This document shows, piece by piece, positions 1 through 13,235 of a stretch of DNA of 64,000 bases (the first letter of the stretch is position 1; every line of letters starts with the position of its first letter). Source of the stretch: Channa striata (lineage: Eukaryota; Chordata; Actinopteri; Anabantiformes; Channidae). Below the pieces are notes generated by a model. The model had not been told where the DNA came from and ran no database searches. It saw only the letters and a list, made by a program, of their open reading frames with translations. The stretch lies in the NCBI GenBank assembly GCA_033026295.1, contig JAUPFM010000079.1, positions 82,064-146,063 on the forward strand, read 5' to 3'. The position numbers and the translations under genes were made by a program.

Positions 1-779
1 TGCTGTTTCCGGTCCAAAATCAGCTGTATTTGACCACACATTTTGGCTCTTTATAGCCAGGAGGAAAGTGTCTGATCCAAGTGATTTAAAGGGGTGGAAA
101 GAAGAGTTTTTAAGCTTTAAATTGATGTGAAACAAGTGTGATTTGCACCAGGCTGGCCTGAGAAACTTGCAAGAGCAAACTGGCTGCCCCTGGGCTGACG
201 CTGAAAATGCACAGGGCCTGAAATTGGGCCTCGTTCTCCTGGCTGCTGTTTCCTTTGTGGAGCTCACAGCTAAATGTGCCTAGTATTGCCTTAAAGGTCT
301 AAATCTAAGCTTTAAATTGGTGTATGCCATAGGCAGATGCCATGTTCCTAGCTGCCTGTGCATGTCTGCAAATATGGCTCATTTTTGACCTTCTGACCCC
401 AGTCCAAAATCAGCTGTATTTGACCACACATTTTGGCTCTTTATAGCCAGGAGGAAAGTGTCTGATCCAAGTGGTTTATAAGGATGGAAAGAGGAGACTT
501 TGGGCGTTAAATTAATGTGCAACAAGTGTGATTTGCACCAGGCTGGCCTGAGAAACGTGCAAGAGCAAACTGGCTTCCCAGGTCTATGGCTGAAAATGCA
601 CAGGACCTGAAATTGGGCCTCGTTCTCCTGGCTGCTGTTTCCGGTCCAAAATCAGCTGTATTTGACCACACATTTTGGCTCTTTATAGCCAGGAGGAAAG
701 TGTCTGATCCAAGTGATTTAAAGGGGTGGAAAGAAGAGTTTTTAAGCTTTAAATTGATGTGAAACAAGTGTGATTTGCA

Positions 780-820
780 CCAGGCTGGCCTGACCACAGC
801 ACCAGGCTGGCCTGAGAAAC
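780..820 (+). repeat. Example of the 22-bp internal duplication in segment C
   Basis: The C segment reads CACCAGGCTGGCCTGA, then CCACAG, then CACCAGGCTGGCCTGAG: a partial duplication of its own start joined through CCACAG. I see the same variant near 1,830, 3,400, 5,180, 6,800, 7,210, 7,630, 9,595, 11,390, 11,805, 12,405, 12,820, 16,010, 17,340, 19,780, 20,875, 23,725, 24,860 and 26,785. I saw none between about 27 and 52 kb, so it marks a left-half subfamily. Confidence 0.8.
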
Positions 821-3800
821 GTGCAAGAGCAAACTGGCTTCCCAGGTCTATGGCTGAAAATGCACAGGGCCTGAAATTGGGCCTCGTTCCCCTGGCTGAT
901 GTTTCCCTTGTGGAGCTCACAGCTAGATGTGCCTGGTATTGCCTTAAAGGTCTAAATCTAAGCTTTAAATTGGTGTATGCCGTAGGCAGATGCCATGTTC
1001 CTAGCTGCCTGTGCATGTCTGCAAATATGGCTCATTTTTGACCTTCTGACCCCAGTCCAAAATCAGCTGTATTTGACCGAACATTTTGGCTCTTTATAGC
1101 CAGGAGGAAAGTGTCTGATCCAAGTGGTTTAAAGGGGTGGAAAGAGGAGACTTTGGGCGTTAAATTAATGTGCAACAAGTGTGATTTGCACCAGGCTGGC
1201 CTGAGAAACGTGCAAGAGCAAACTGGCTTCCCCAGGTCTATGGCTGAAAATGCACAGGACCTGAAATTGGGCTTCGTTCTCCTGGCTGCTGTTTCCGGTC
1301 CAAAATCAGCTGTATTTGACCACACATTTTGGCTCTTTATAGCCAGGAGGAAAGTGTCTGATCCAAGTGATTTAAAGGGGTGGAAAGAAGAGTTTTTAAG
1401 CTTTAAATTGATGTGAAACAAGTGTGATTTGCACCAGGCTGGCCTGAGAAACGTGAAAGGGCAAACTGGCTGCCCCTGGGCTGACGCTGAAAATGCACAG
1501 GACCTGAAATTGGGCCTCGTTCTCCTGGCTGCTGTTTCCTTTGTAGAGCTCACAGCTAGTTGTGCCTAGTATTGCCTTAAAGGTCTAAATCTAAGCTTTA
1601 AATTGGTGTATGCCATAGGCAGATGCCATGTTCCTAGCTGCCTGTGCATGTCTGCAAATATGGCTCATTTTTGACCTTCTGACCCCAGTCCAAAATCAGC
1701 TGTATTTGACCACACATTTTGGCTCTTTATAGTCAGGAAGAAAGTGTCTGATCCAAGTGGTTTAAATGGATGGAAAGAGGAGTTTTTAGGCTTTAAATTG
1801 ATGTGAAACAAGTGTGATTTGCACCAGGCTGGCCTGAGCACAGCACCAGGCTGGCCTGAGAAACGTGAAAGGGCAAACTGGCTTCCCCAGGCCTATGGTT
1901 AAAAATGCACAGGGCCTGAAATTGGGCCTCGTTCTCCTGGCTGCTGTTTCCTTTGTGGAGCTCACAGCTAGTGTGATTTGCACCAGGCTGGCCTGAGAAA
2001 CGTGAAAGGGCAAACTGGCTTCCCAAGGCCTATCGCTGAAAATGCACAGGGCCTGAAATTGGGCCTCGTTCTCCTGGCTGATGTTTCCTTTGTGGAACTC
2101 ACAGCTAGATGTGCCTAGTATTGCCTTAAAGGTCTAAATCTAAGCTTTAAATTGGTGTATGCCATAGGCAGATGCCATGTTCCTAGCTGCCTGTGCATGT
2201 CTGCAAATATGGCTCATTTTTGACCTTCTGACCCCAGTGCAAAATCAGCTGTATTTGACCACACATTTTGGCTCTTTATAGCCAGGAGGAAAGTGTCTGA
2301 TCCAAGTGATTTAAAGGGGTGGAAAGAAGAGTTTTTAAGCTTTAAATTGATGTGAAACAAGTGTGATTTGCACCAGGCTGGCCTGAGAAACGTGAAAGGG
2401 CAAACTGGCTTCCCAGGCCTATGGCTGAAAATGCACAGGGCCTGAAATTGGGCCTTGTTCTCCTGGCTGCTGTTTCCTTTGTGGAGCTCACAGCTAGATG
2501 TGCCTGGTGTTGTCTTAAAGGTCTAAATCTAAGCTTTAAATTGGTGTATGCCGTAGGCAGATGCCATGTTCCTAGCTGCCTGTGCATGTCTGCAAATATG
2601 GCTCATTTTTGACCTTTTGACCCCAGTCCAAAATCAGCTGTATTTGACCACACATTTTGGCTCTTTATACCCAATAGGAAAGTGTCTGATCCAAGTGGTT
2701 CAAATGGATGGAAAGAGGAGTTTTAAGCTTTAAATTGATGTGAAACAAGTGTGATTTGCACCAGGCTGGCCTGAGAAACGTGAAAGGGCAAATAAGCTGC
2801 CCCTGGGCTGACGCTGAAAATGCACAGGACCTGAAATTGGGCCTCGTTCTCCTGGCTGCTGTTTCCTTTGTGGAGCTCACAGCTAGATGTGCCTAGTATT
2901 GCCTTAAAGGTCTAAATCTAAGCTTTAAATTGGTGTATGCCATAGGCAGATGCCATGTTCCTAGCTGCCTGTGCATCTCTGCAAATATGGCTCATTTTTG
3001 ACCTTCTGACCCCAGTCCAAAATCAGCTGTATTTGACCACACATTTTGGCTCTTTATAGCCAGGAGGAAAGTGTCTGATCCAAGTGGTTTAAAGGGGTGG
3101 AAAGAGGAGACTTTGGGCGTTAAATTAATGTGCAACAAGTGTGATTTGCACCAGGCTGGCCTGAGAAACGTGCAAGAGCAAACTGGCTTCCCAGGTCTAT
3201 GGCTGAAAATGCACAGGGCCTGAAATTGGGCCTCGTTCTCCTGGCTGCTGTTTCCGGTCCAAATTCAGCTGTATTTGACCACACATTTTGGCTCTTTATA
3301 GCCAGGAGGAAAGTGTCTGATCCAAGTGATTTATAGGGGTGGAAAGAAGAGTTTTTAAGCTTTAAATTGATGTGAAACAAGTGTGATTTGCACCAGGCTG
3401 GCCTGACCACAGCACCAGGCTGGCCTGAGAAACGTGCAAGAGCAAACTGGCTTCCCCAGGTCTATGGCTGAAAATGCACAGGGCCTGAAATTGGGCCTCG
3501 TTCCCCTGGCTGATGTTTCCTTTGTGGAGCTCACAGCTAGATGTGCCTGGTATTGCCTTAAAGGTCTAAATCTAAGCTTTAAATTGGTGTATGCCGTAGG
3601 CAGATGCCATGTTCCTAGCTGCCTGTGCATGTCTGCAAATATGGCTCATTTTTGACCTTCTGACCCCAGTCCAAAATCAGCTGTATTTGACCGAACATTT
3701 TGGCTCTTTATAGCCAGGAGGAAAGTGTCTGATCCAAGTGGTTTAAAGGGGTGGAAAGAGGAGACTTTGGGCGTTAAATTAATGTGCAACAAGTGTGATT

Positions 3801-4244
3801 TGCACCAGGCTGGCCTGAGAAACGTGCAAGAGCAAACTGGCTTCCCCAGGTCTATGGCTGAAAATGCACAGGGCCTGAAATTGGGCTTCGTTCTCCTGGC
3901 TGCTGTTTCCGGTCCAAAATCAGCTGTATTTGACCACACATTTTGGCTTTTTATAGCCAGGAGGAAAGTGTCTGATACAAGTGGTTTAAATCCAAGTGGT
4001 TTGCACCAGGCTGGCCTGAGAAACGTGAAAGGGCAAACTGGCTTCCCCAGGCCTATGGCTGAAAATGCACAGGGCCTGAAATTGGGCCTTGTTCTCCTGG
4101 CTGCTGTTTCCTTTGTGGAGCTCACAGCTAGATGTGCCTAGTATTTCCTTAAAGGCCTAAATCTAAGCTTTAAATTGGTGTATGCCATAGGCAGATGCCA
4201 TGTTCCTAGCTGCCTGTGCATGTCTGCAAATATGGCTCATTTTA

Positions 4245-4634
4245 AACCTTCTGACCCCAGTCCAAAATCAGCTGTATTTGACCACACATTTTGGCTCTTT
4301 ATACCCAATAGGAAAGTGTCTGATCCAAGTGGTTTATAAGGATGGAAAGAGGAATTTTTAATCTTTAAATTGATGTGAAACAAGTGTGATTTGCACCAGG
4401 CTGGCCTGAGAAAGGTGAAAGGGCAAACTGGCTTCCCCAGGCCTATGGCTGAAAATGCACAGGGCCTGAAATTGGGCCTCGTTCTCCTGGCTGCTGTTTC
4501 CTTTGTGGAGCTCACAGCTAGATGTGCCTGGTGTTGTCTTAAAGGTCTAAATCTAAGCTTTAAATTGGTGTATGCCGTAGGCAGATGCCATGTTCCTAGC
4601 TGCCTGTGCATGTCTTCAAATATGGCTCATTTTT
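4245..4634 (+). repeat. Reference full-length 390-bp monomer (A-B-C-D)
   Basis: This is an intact monomer between two anchors. It carries the CCCAATAGG version of segment A, the GGTTTATAAGGATGG version of B, C with AAAGGTGAAAGGGC, and D with TATGCCGTAGGC. The next copy (4,635-5,024) is almost identical and differs mainly at one base in the CCAAGTGG/CCAATTGG tract and at the A-segment start (TTTAAACC against TTTTTGACC). It suits use as the local consensus because neither copy has internal deletions. Confidence 0.9.
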
Positions 4635-5024
4635 GACCTTCTGACCCCAGTCCAAAATCAGCTGTATTTGACCACACATTTTGGCTCTTTATACCCAATA
4701 GGAAAGTGTCTGATCCAATTGGTTTATAAGGATGGAAAGAGGAATTTTTAATCTTTAAATTGATGTGAAACAAGTGTGATTTGCACCAGGCTGGCCTGAG
4801 AAAGGTGAAAGGGCAAACTGGCTTCCCCAGGCCTATGGCTGAAAATGCACAGGGCCTGAAATTGGGCCTCGTTCTCCTGGCTGCTGTTTCCTTTGTGGAG
4901 CTCACAGCTAGATGTGCCTGGTGTTGTCTTAAAGGTCTAAATCTAAGCTTTAAATTGGTGTATGCCGTAGGCAGATGCCATGTTCCTAGCTGCCTGTGCA
5001 TGTCTTCAAATATGGCTCATTTTT
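4635..5024 (+). repeat. Near-identical adjacent 390-bp monomer
   Basis: This is the direct tandem partner of the monomer at 4,245-4,634. Both share CTTCAAATATGG near the end of D, a minority variant, and the GGAATTTTTAATC version of B. Such local identity against a divergent background indicates a recent single-monomer duplication by unequal exchange or slippage. Confidence 0.85.
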
Positions 5025-5693
5025 GACCTTCTGACCCCAGTCCAAAATCAGCTGTATTTGACCACACATTTTGGCTCTTTATACCCAATAGGAAAGTGTC
5101 TGATCCAAGTGGTTTAAATGGATGGAAAGAAGAGTTTTTAAGCTTTAAATTGAAACAAGTGTGATTTGCACCAGGCTGGCCTGACCACAGCACCAGGCTG
5201 GCCTGAGAAACGTGAAAGGGCAAACTGGCTTCCCCAGGCCTATCGCTGAAAATGCACAGGGCCTGAAATTGGGCCTTGTTCTCCTGGCTGCTGTTTCCTT
5301 TGTGGAGCTCACAGCTAGATGTGCCTGGTGTTGTCTTAACGGTCTAAATCTAAGCTTTAAATTGGTGTATGCCATAGGCAGATGCCATGTTCCTAGCTGC
5401 CTGTGCATGTCTGCAAATATGGCTCATTTTTGACCTTCTGACCCCAGTCCAAAATCAGCTGTATTTGACCACACATTTTGGCTCCTTATAGCCAGGAGGA
5501 AAGTGTCTGATCCAAGTTATTTGCACCAGGCTGGCCTGAGAAACGTGCAAGAGCAAACTGGCTGCCCCTGGGCTGACGCTGAAAATGCACAGGACCTGAA
5601 ATTGGGCCTCATTCTCTGGCTGCTGTTTCCTTTGTGGAGCTCAAAGCTAGATGTGCGTAGTATTGCCTTAAAGGTCTAAATCTAAGCTTTAAA

Positions 5694-5716
5694 TAAGCTG
5701 TATTTGACCACACATT
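5694..5716 (+). repeat. Example of a D-to-A fusion junction in the satellite
   Basis: Segment D is cut at AAGCTTTAAAT and joined straight to AGCTGTATTTGACC of segment A, losing the rest of D and the start of A. The same joint occurs near 8,075, 17,525, 20,347 and 26,646. The parental sequences share AAAT at the break, which suggests a microhomology-mediated or slippage event that was later copied. It occurs only left of about 26.7 kb. Confidence 0.75.
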
Positions 5717-6407
5717 TTGGCTCTTCATAGCCAGGAGGAAAGTGTCTGATCCAAGTGGTTTAAATGGATGGAAAGAGGAGTTTTTAAGCTTTAAATTGAT
5801 GTGAAACAAGTGTGATTTGCACCAGGCTGGCCTGAGAAACGTGAAAGGGCAAACTGGCTTCCCCAGGTCTATGGCTGAAAATGCACAGGGCCTGAAATTG
5901 GGCCTCGTTCTACTGGCTGCTGTTTCCTTTGTGGAGCTCACAGCTAGATGTGCCTGGTGTTGTCTTAAAGGTCTAAATCTAAGCTTTAAATTGGTGTATG
6001 CCATAGGCAGATGCCATGTTCCTAGCTGCCTGTGCATGTCTGCAAATATGGCTCATTTTTGACCTTCTGACCCCAGTCCATAATCAGCTGTATTTGACCA
6101 CACATTTTGGCTCTTTATAGCCAGGAGGAAAGTGTCTGATCCAAGTGGTTTAAATCCAAGTGGTTTGCACCAGGCTGGCCTGAGAAACTTGCAAGAGCAA
6201 ACTGGCTGCCCCTGGGCTGACGCTGAAAATGCACAGGACCTGAAATTGGGCCTCATTCTCTGGCTGCTGTTTCCTTTGTGGAGCTCACAGCTAGATGTGC
6301 CTGGTGTTGTCTTAAAGGTCTAAATCTAAGCTTTAAATTGGTGTATGCCATAGGCAGATGCCATGTTCCTAGCTGCCTGTGCATGTCTGCAAATATGGCT
6401 CATTTTT

Positions 6408-7930
6408 GACCTTCTGACCCCAGTCCAAAATCAGCTGTATTTGACCACACAGTTTGGCTCTTCATAGCCAGGAGGAAAGTGTCTGATCCAAGTGGTTTAA
6501 ATGGATGGAAAGAAGAGTTTTTAAGCTTTAAATTGATGTGAAACAAGTGTGATTTGCACCAGGCTGGCCTGAGAAACGTGAAAGGGCAAACTGGCTTCCC
6601 CAGGTCTATGGCTGAAAATGCACAGGAATTGAAATTGGGCCTCGTTCTCCTGGCTGCTATTTCTGGTCCAAAATCAGATGTATTTGACCACACATTTTGG
6701 CTTTTTATAGCCAGGAGGAAAGTGTCTGATCCAAGTGGTTTAAATGGATGGAAAGAAGAGTTTTTAAGCTTTAAATTGAAACAAGTGTGATTTGCTACAG
6801 GCTGGCCTGACCACAGCACCAGGCTGGCCTGAGAAACGTGAAAGGGCAAATTCGCTTCCCCAGGCCTATCGCTGAAAATGCACAGGGCCTGAAATTGGGC
6901 CTCGTTCTCCTGGCTGATGTTTCCTTTGTGGAGCTCACAGCTTGATGTGCCTAGTATTGCCTTAAAGGTCTAAATCTAAGCTTTAAATTGGTGTATGCCA
7001 TAGGCAGATGCCATGTTCCTAGCTGCCTGTGCATGTCTGCAAATATGGCTCATTTTAAACCTTCTGTCCCCAGTCCAAAATCAGCTGTATTTGACCACAC
7101 ATTTTGGCTCTTTATAGCCAGGAGGAAAGTGTCTGATCCAAGTGGTTTAAAGGGGTGGAAAGAGGAGACTTTGGGCGTTAAATTAATGCGCAACAAGTGT
7201 GATTTGCACCAGGCTGGCCTGACCACAGCACCAGGCTGGCCTGAGAAACGTGAAAGGGCAAACTGGCTTCCCAAGGCCTATCGCTGAAAATGCACAGGGC
7301 CTGAAATTGGGCCTCGTTCTCCTGGCTGATGTTTCCTTTGTGGAGCTCACAGCTAGATGTGCCTGGTATTGCCTTAAAGGTCTAAATCTAAGCTTTAAAT
7401 TGGTGTATGCCATAGGCAGATGCCATGTTCCTAGCTGCCTGTGCATGTCTGCAAATATGGCTCATTTGTGACCTTCTGACCCCAGTCCAAAATCAGCTGT
7501 ATTTGACCACACATTTTGGCTCTTTATAGCCAGGAGGAAAGTGTCTGATCCAAGTGGTTTAAATGGATGGAAAGAAGAGTTTTTAAGCTTTAAATTGATG
7601 TGAAACAAGTGTGATTTGCACCAGGCTGGCCGACCACAGCACCAGGCTGGCCTGAGAAACGTGAAAGGGCAAACTGGCTTCCCCAGGCCTATGGCTGAAA
7701 ATGCACAGGGCCTTAAATTGGGCCTCGTTCTCCTGGCTGATGTTTCCTTTGTGGAGCTCACAGCTAGATGTGCCTGGTGTTGTCTTAACGGTCTAAATCT
7801 AAGCTTTAAATTGGTGTATGCCATAGGCAGATGCCATGTTCCTAGCTGCCTGTGCATGTCTGCAAATATGGCTCATTTTTGACCTTCTGACCCCAGTCCA
7901 AAATCAGCTGTATTTGACCACACATTTTGG
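6408..7930 (+). repeat. Satellite higher-order block, copy 1
   Basis: This block of about 1.5 kb, made of several variant monomers, reappears at 10,581-12,102 with an offset of 4,172-4,173 bp. Shared rare features show common descent: GATTTGCTACAGGCTGG, GGGCAAATTCGCTTCC, AGCTTGATGTGCC, AATTAATGCGCAAC and the GGCCGACCACAGC variant. The copies diverge just beyond GGCTCTTTATAG at about 7,930. Confidence 0.85.
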
Positions 7931-10580
7931 CTCTTTATAGCCAGGAGGAAAGTGTCTGATCCAAGTTATTTGCACCAGGCTGGCCTGAGAAACGTGCAAG
8001 AGCAAACTGGCTGCCCCTGGGCTGACGCTGAAAATGCACAGGACCTGCCTTAAAGGTCTAAATCTAAGCTTTAAATAAGCTGTATTTGACCACACATTTT
8101 GGCTCTTCATAGCCAGGAGGAAAGTGTCTGATCCAAGTGGTTTAAATGGATGGAAAGAGGAGTTTTTAAGCTTTAAATTGATGTGAAACAAGTGTGATTT
8201 GCACCAGGCTGGCCTGAGAAACGTGAAAGGGCAAACTGGCTTCCCCAGGTCTATGGCTGAAAATGCACAGGGCATGAAATTGGGCCTCGTTCTCCTGGCC
8301 GCTGTTTCCGGTCCAAAATCAGCTGTATTTGACCACACATTTTGGCTTTTTATAGCCAGGAGGAAAGTGTCTGATCCAAGTGGTTTAAATCCAAGTGGTT
8401 TGCACCAGTCTGGCCTGAGAAACTTGCAAGAGCAAACTGGCTGCCCCTGGGCTGACGCTGAAAATGCACAGGGCCTGAAATTGGGCCTCGTTCTCCTGGC
8501 TGCTGTTTCCTTTGTGGAGCTCAAAGCTAGATGTGCCTGGTGTTGTCTTAAAGGTCTAAATCTAAGCTTTAAATTGGTGTATGCCATAGGCAGATGCCAT
8601 GTTCCTAGCTGCCTGTGCATGTCTGCAAATATGGCTCATTTTTGACCTTCTGACCCCAGTCCAAAATCAGCTGTATTTGACCACACATTTTGGATCTTTA
8701 TAGCCAGGAGGAAAGTGTCTGATCCAAGTGGTTTAAATGGATGGAAAGAGGAGTTTTTAAGCTTTAAATTGATGTGAAACAAGTGTGATTTGCACCAGGC
8801 TGGCCTGAGAAACGTGAAAGGGCAAACTGGCTTCCCCAGGTCTATGGCTGAAAATGCACAGGAATTGAAATTGGGCCTCGTTCTCCTGGCTGCTATTTCT
8901 GGTCCAAAATCAGATGTATTTGACCACACATTTTGGCTTTTATAGCCAGGAGGAAAGTGTCTGATGCAAGTGGTTTAAATCCAAGTGGTTTGCACCAGGC
9001 TGGCCTGAGAAACGTGCAAGAGCAAACTGGCTGCCCCTGGGCTGACGCTGAAAATGCACAGGAACTGAAATTGGGCCTCGTTCTCCTGGCTGCTGTTTCT
9101 GGTCCAAAATCAGCTGTATTTGACCACACATTTTGGCTTTTTATAGCCAGGAGGAAAGTGTCTGATCCAAGTGGTTTAAATCCAAGTGGTTTGCACCAGG
9201 CTGGCCTGAGAAACTTGCAAGAGCAAACTGGCTGCCCCTGGGCTGACGCTGAAAATGCACAGGACCTGAAATTGGGCCTAATTCTCTGGCTGCTGTTTCC
9301 TTTGTGGAGCTCAAAGCTAGATGTGCCTAGTATTGTCTTAAAGGTCTAAATCTAAGCTTTAAATTGGTGTATGCCATAGGCAGATGCCATGTTCCTAGCT
9401 GCCTGTGCATGTCTGCAAATATGGCTCATTTTTGACCTTCTGACCCCAGTCCAAAATCAGTTGTATTTGACCACACATTTTGGCTCTTTATAGCCAGGAG
9501 GAAAGTGTCTGATCCAAGTGGTTTAAATGGATGGAAAGAGGAGTTTTTAAGCTTTAAATTGATGTGAAACAAGTGTGATTTGCACCAGGCTGGCCTGAAC
9601 ACAGCACCAGGCTGGCCTGAGAAACGTGAAAGGGCAAACTGGCTTCCCCAGGCCTATGGCTGAAAATGCACAGGGCCTGAAATTGGGCCTCGTTCTCCTG
9701 GCTGCTGTTTCCTTTGTGGAGCTCACAGCTAGATGTGCCTGGTGTTGTCTTAAAGGTCTAAATCTAAGCTTTAAATTGGTGTATGCCGTAGGCAGATGCC
9801 ATGTTCCTAGCTGCCTGTGCATGTCTTCAAATATGGCTCATTTTTGACCTTCTGACCCCAGTCAAAAATCAGCTGTATTTGGCCACACATTTTGGCTCTT
9901 TATACCCAATAGGAAAGTGTCTGATCCAAGTGGTTTAAATCCAAGTGGTTTGCACCAGGCTGGCCTGAGAAACTTGCAAAAGCAAACTGGCTGCCCCTGG
10001 GCTGACGCTGAAAATGCACAGGACATGAAATTGGGCCTCATTCTCTGGCTGCTGTTTCCTTTGTGGAGCTCACAGCTAGATGTGCCTAGTATTGTCTTAA
10101 AGGTCTAAATCTAAGCTTTAAATTGGTGTATGCCATACGCAGATGCCATGTTCCTAGCTGCCTGTGCATGTCTGCAAATATGGCTCATTTTTGACCTTCT
10201 GACCCCAGTCCAAAATCAGTTGTATTTGACCACACATTTTGGCTCTTTATAGCCAGGAGGAAAGTGTCTGATCCAAGTGGTTTAAATGGATGGAAAAAGG
10301 AGTTTTTAAGCTTTAAATTGATGTGAGACAAGTGTGATTTGCACATGGCTGGCCTGAGAAACGTGAAAGGGCAAACTGGCTTCCCAGGCCTATGGCTGAA
10401 AATGCACAGGACCTGAAATTGGGCCTCGTTCTCTGGCTGCTGTTTCCTTTGTGGAGCTCAAAGCTAGATGTGCCTGGTGTTGTCTTAAAGGTCTAAATCT
10501 AAGCTTTAAATTGGTGTATGCCATAGGCAGATGCCATGTTCCTAGCTGCCTGTGCATGTCTGCAAATATGGCTCATTTTT

Positions 10581-12102
10581 GACCTTCTGACCCCAGTCCA
10601 AAATCAGCTGTATTTGACCACACATTTTGGATCTTTATAGCCAGGAGGAAAGTGTCTGATCCAAGTGGTTTAAATGGATGGAAAGAGGAGTTTTAAGCTT
10701 TAAATTGATGTGAAACAAGTGTGATTTGCACCAGGCTGGCCTGAGAAACGTGAAAGGGCAAACTGGCTTCCCCAGGTCTATGGCTGAAAATGCACAGGAA
10801 TTGAAATTGGGCCTCGTTCTCCTGGCTGCTATTTCTGGTCCAAAATCAGATGTATTTGACCACACATTTTGGCTTTTTATAGCCAGGAGGAAAGTGTCTG
10901 ATCCAAGTGGTTTAAATGGATGGAAAGAAGAGTTTTTAAGCTTTAAATTGAAACAAGTGTGATTTGCTACAGGCTGGCCTGACCACAGCACCAGGCTGGC
11001 CTGAGAAACGTGAAAGGGCAAATTCGCTTCCCCAGGCCTATCGCTGAAAATGCACAGGGCCTGAAATTGGGCCTCGTTCTCCTGGCTGCTGTTTCCTTTG
11101 TGGAGCTCACAGCTTGATGTGCCTAGTATTGCCTTAAAGGTCTAAATCTAAGCTTTAAATTGGTGTATGCCATAGGCAGATGCCATGTTCCTAGCTGCCT
11201 GTGCATGTCTGCAAATATGGCTCATTTTAAACCTTCTGACCCCAGTCCAAAATCAGCTGTATTTGACCACACATTTTGGCTCTTTATAGCCAGGAGGAAA
11301 GTGTCTGATCCAAGTGGTTTAAAGGGGTGGAAAGAGGAGACTTTGGGCGTTAAATTAATGCGCAACAAGTGTGATTTGCACCAGGCTGGCCTGACCACAG
11401 CACCAGGCTGGCCTGAGAAACGTGAAAGGGCAAACTGGCTTCCCAAGGCCTATCGCTGAAAATGCACAGGGCCTGAAATTGGGCCTCGTTCTCCTGGCTG
11501 ATGTTTCCTTTGTGGAGCTCACAGCTAGATGTGCCTGGTATTGCCTTAAAGGTCTAAATCTAAGCTTTAAATTGGTGTATGCCATAGGCAGATGCCATGT
11601 TCCTAGCTGCCTGTGCATGTCTGCAAATATGGCTCATTTGTGACCTTCTGACCCCAGTTCAAAATCAGCTGTATTTGACCACACATTTTGGCTCTTTATA
11701 GCCAGGAGGAAAGTGTCTGATCCAAGTGGTTGAAATGGATGGAAAGAAGAGTTTTTAAGCTTTAAATTGATGTGAAACAAGTGTGATTTGCACCAGGCTG
11801 GCCGACCACAGCACCAGGCTGGCCTGAGAAACGTGAAAGGGCAAACTGGCTTCCCCAGGCCTATGGCTGAAAATGCACAGGGCCTTAAATTGGGCCTCGT
11901 TCTCCTGGCTGATGTTTCCTTTGTGGAGCTCACAGCTAGATGTGCCTGGTGTTGTCTTAAAGGTCTAAATCTAAGCTTTAAATTGGTGTATGCCATAGGC
12001 AGATGCCATGTTCCTAGCTGCCTGTGGATGTCTGCAAATATGGCTCATTTTTGACCTTCTGACCCCAGTCCAAAATCAGCTGTATTTGACCACACATTTT
12101 GG
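10581..12102 (+). repeat. Satellite higher-order block, copy 2
   Basis: This is the second copy of the 6,408-7,930 block, with the same order of variant monomers and the same rare substitutions. Small differences include one base lost from a T run near 10,691 and TTGAAATGG for TTTAAATGG near 11,730. Its last part is itself repeated at 12,241-13,235. Confidence 0.85.
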
Positions 12103-12240
12103 CTTTTTATAGCCAGGAGGAAAGTGTCTGATCCAAGTGGTTTAAATCCAAGTGGTTTGCACCAGGCTGGCCTGAGAAACGTGCAAGAGCAAACTGGCTG
12201 CCCCTGGGCTGACGCTGAAAATGCACAGGACCTGAAATTG

Positions 12241-13235
12241 GGCCTCGTTCTCCTGGCTGCTATTTCTGGTCCAAAATCAGATGTATTTGACCACACATTT
12301 TGGCTTTTTATAGCCAGGAGGAAAGTGTCTGATCCAAGTGGTTTAAATGGATGGAAAGAAGAGTTTTTAAGCTTTAAATTGAAACAAGTGTGATTTGCTA
12401 CAGGCTGGCCTGACCACAGCACCAGGCTGGCCTGAGAAACGTGAAAGGGCAAATTCGCTTCCCCAGGCCTATCGCTGAAAATGCACAGGGCCTGAAATTG
12501 GGCCTCGTTCTCCTGGCTGATGTTTCCTTTGTGGAGCTCACAGCTTGATGTGCCTAGTATTGCCTTAAAGGTCTAAATCTAAGCTTTAAATTGGTGTATG
12601 CCATAGGCAGATGCCATGTTCCTAGCTGCCTGTGCATGTCTGCAAATATGGCTCATTTTAAACCTTCTGACCCCAGTCCAAAATCAGCTGTATTTGACCA
12701 CACATTTTGGCTCTTTATAGCCAGGAGGAAAGTGTCTGATCCAAGTGGTTTAAAGGGGTGGAAAGAGGAGACTTTGGGCGTTAAATTAATGCGCAACAAG
12801 TGTGATTTGCACCAGGCTGGCCTGACCACAGCACCAGGCTGGCCTGAGAAACGTGAAAGGGCAAACTGGCTTCCCAAGGCCTATCGCTGAAAATGCACAG
12901 GGCCTGAAATTGGGCCTCGTTCTCCTGGCTGATGTTTCCTTTGTGGAGCTCACAGCTAGATGTGCCTGGTATTGCCTTAAAGGTCTAAATCTAAGCTTTA
13001 AATTGGTGTATGCCATAGGCAGATGCCATGTTCCTAGCTGCCTGTGCATGTCTGCAATTATGGCTCATTTGTGACCTTCTGACCCCAGTCCAAAATCAGC
13101 TGTATTTGACCACACATTTTGGCTCTTTATAGCCAGGAGGAAAGTGTCTGATCCAAGTGGTTTAAATGGATGGAAAGAAGAGTTTTTAAGCTTTAAATTG
13201 ATGTGAAACAAGTGTGATTTGCACCAGGCTGGCCT
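12241..13235 (+). repeat. Satellite higher-order block, partial copy 3
   Basis: About 1.0 kb matches 10,810-11,804 at an offset of 1,431 bp, including the diagnostic GGGCAAATTCGC and AATGCGCAAC variants. It diverges where copy 2 has the GGCCGACCACAGC joint and this copy has plain GGCCTGAGAAACG. Copies 2 and 3 lie side by side, so a block was extended by a further local duplication. Confidence 0.8.
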
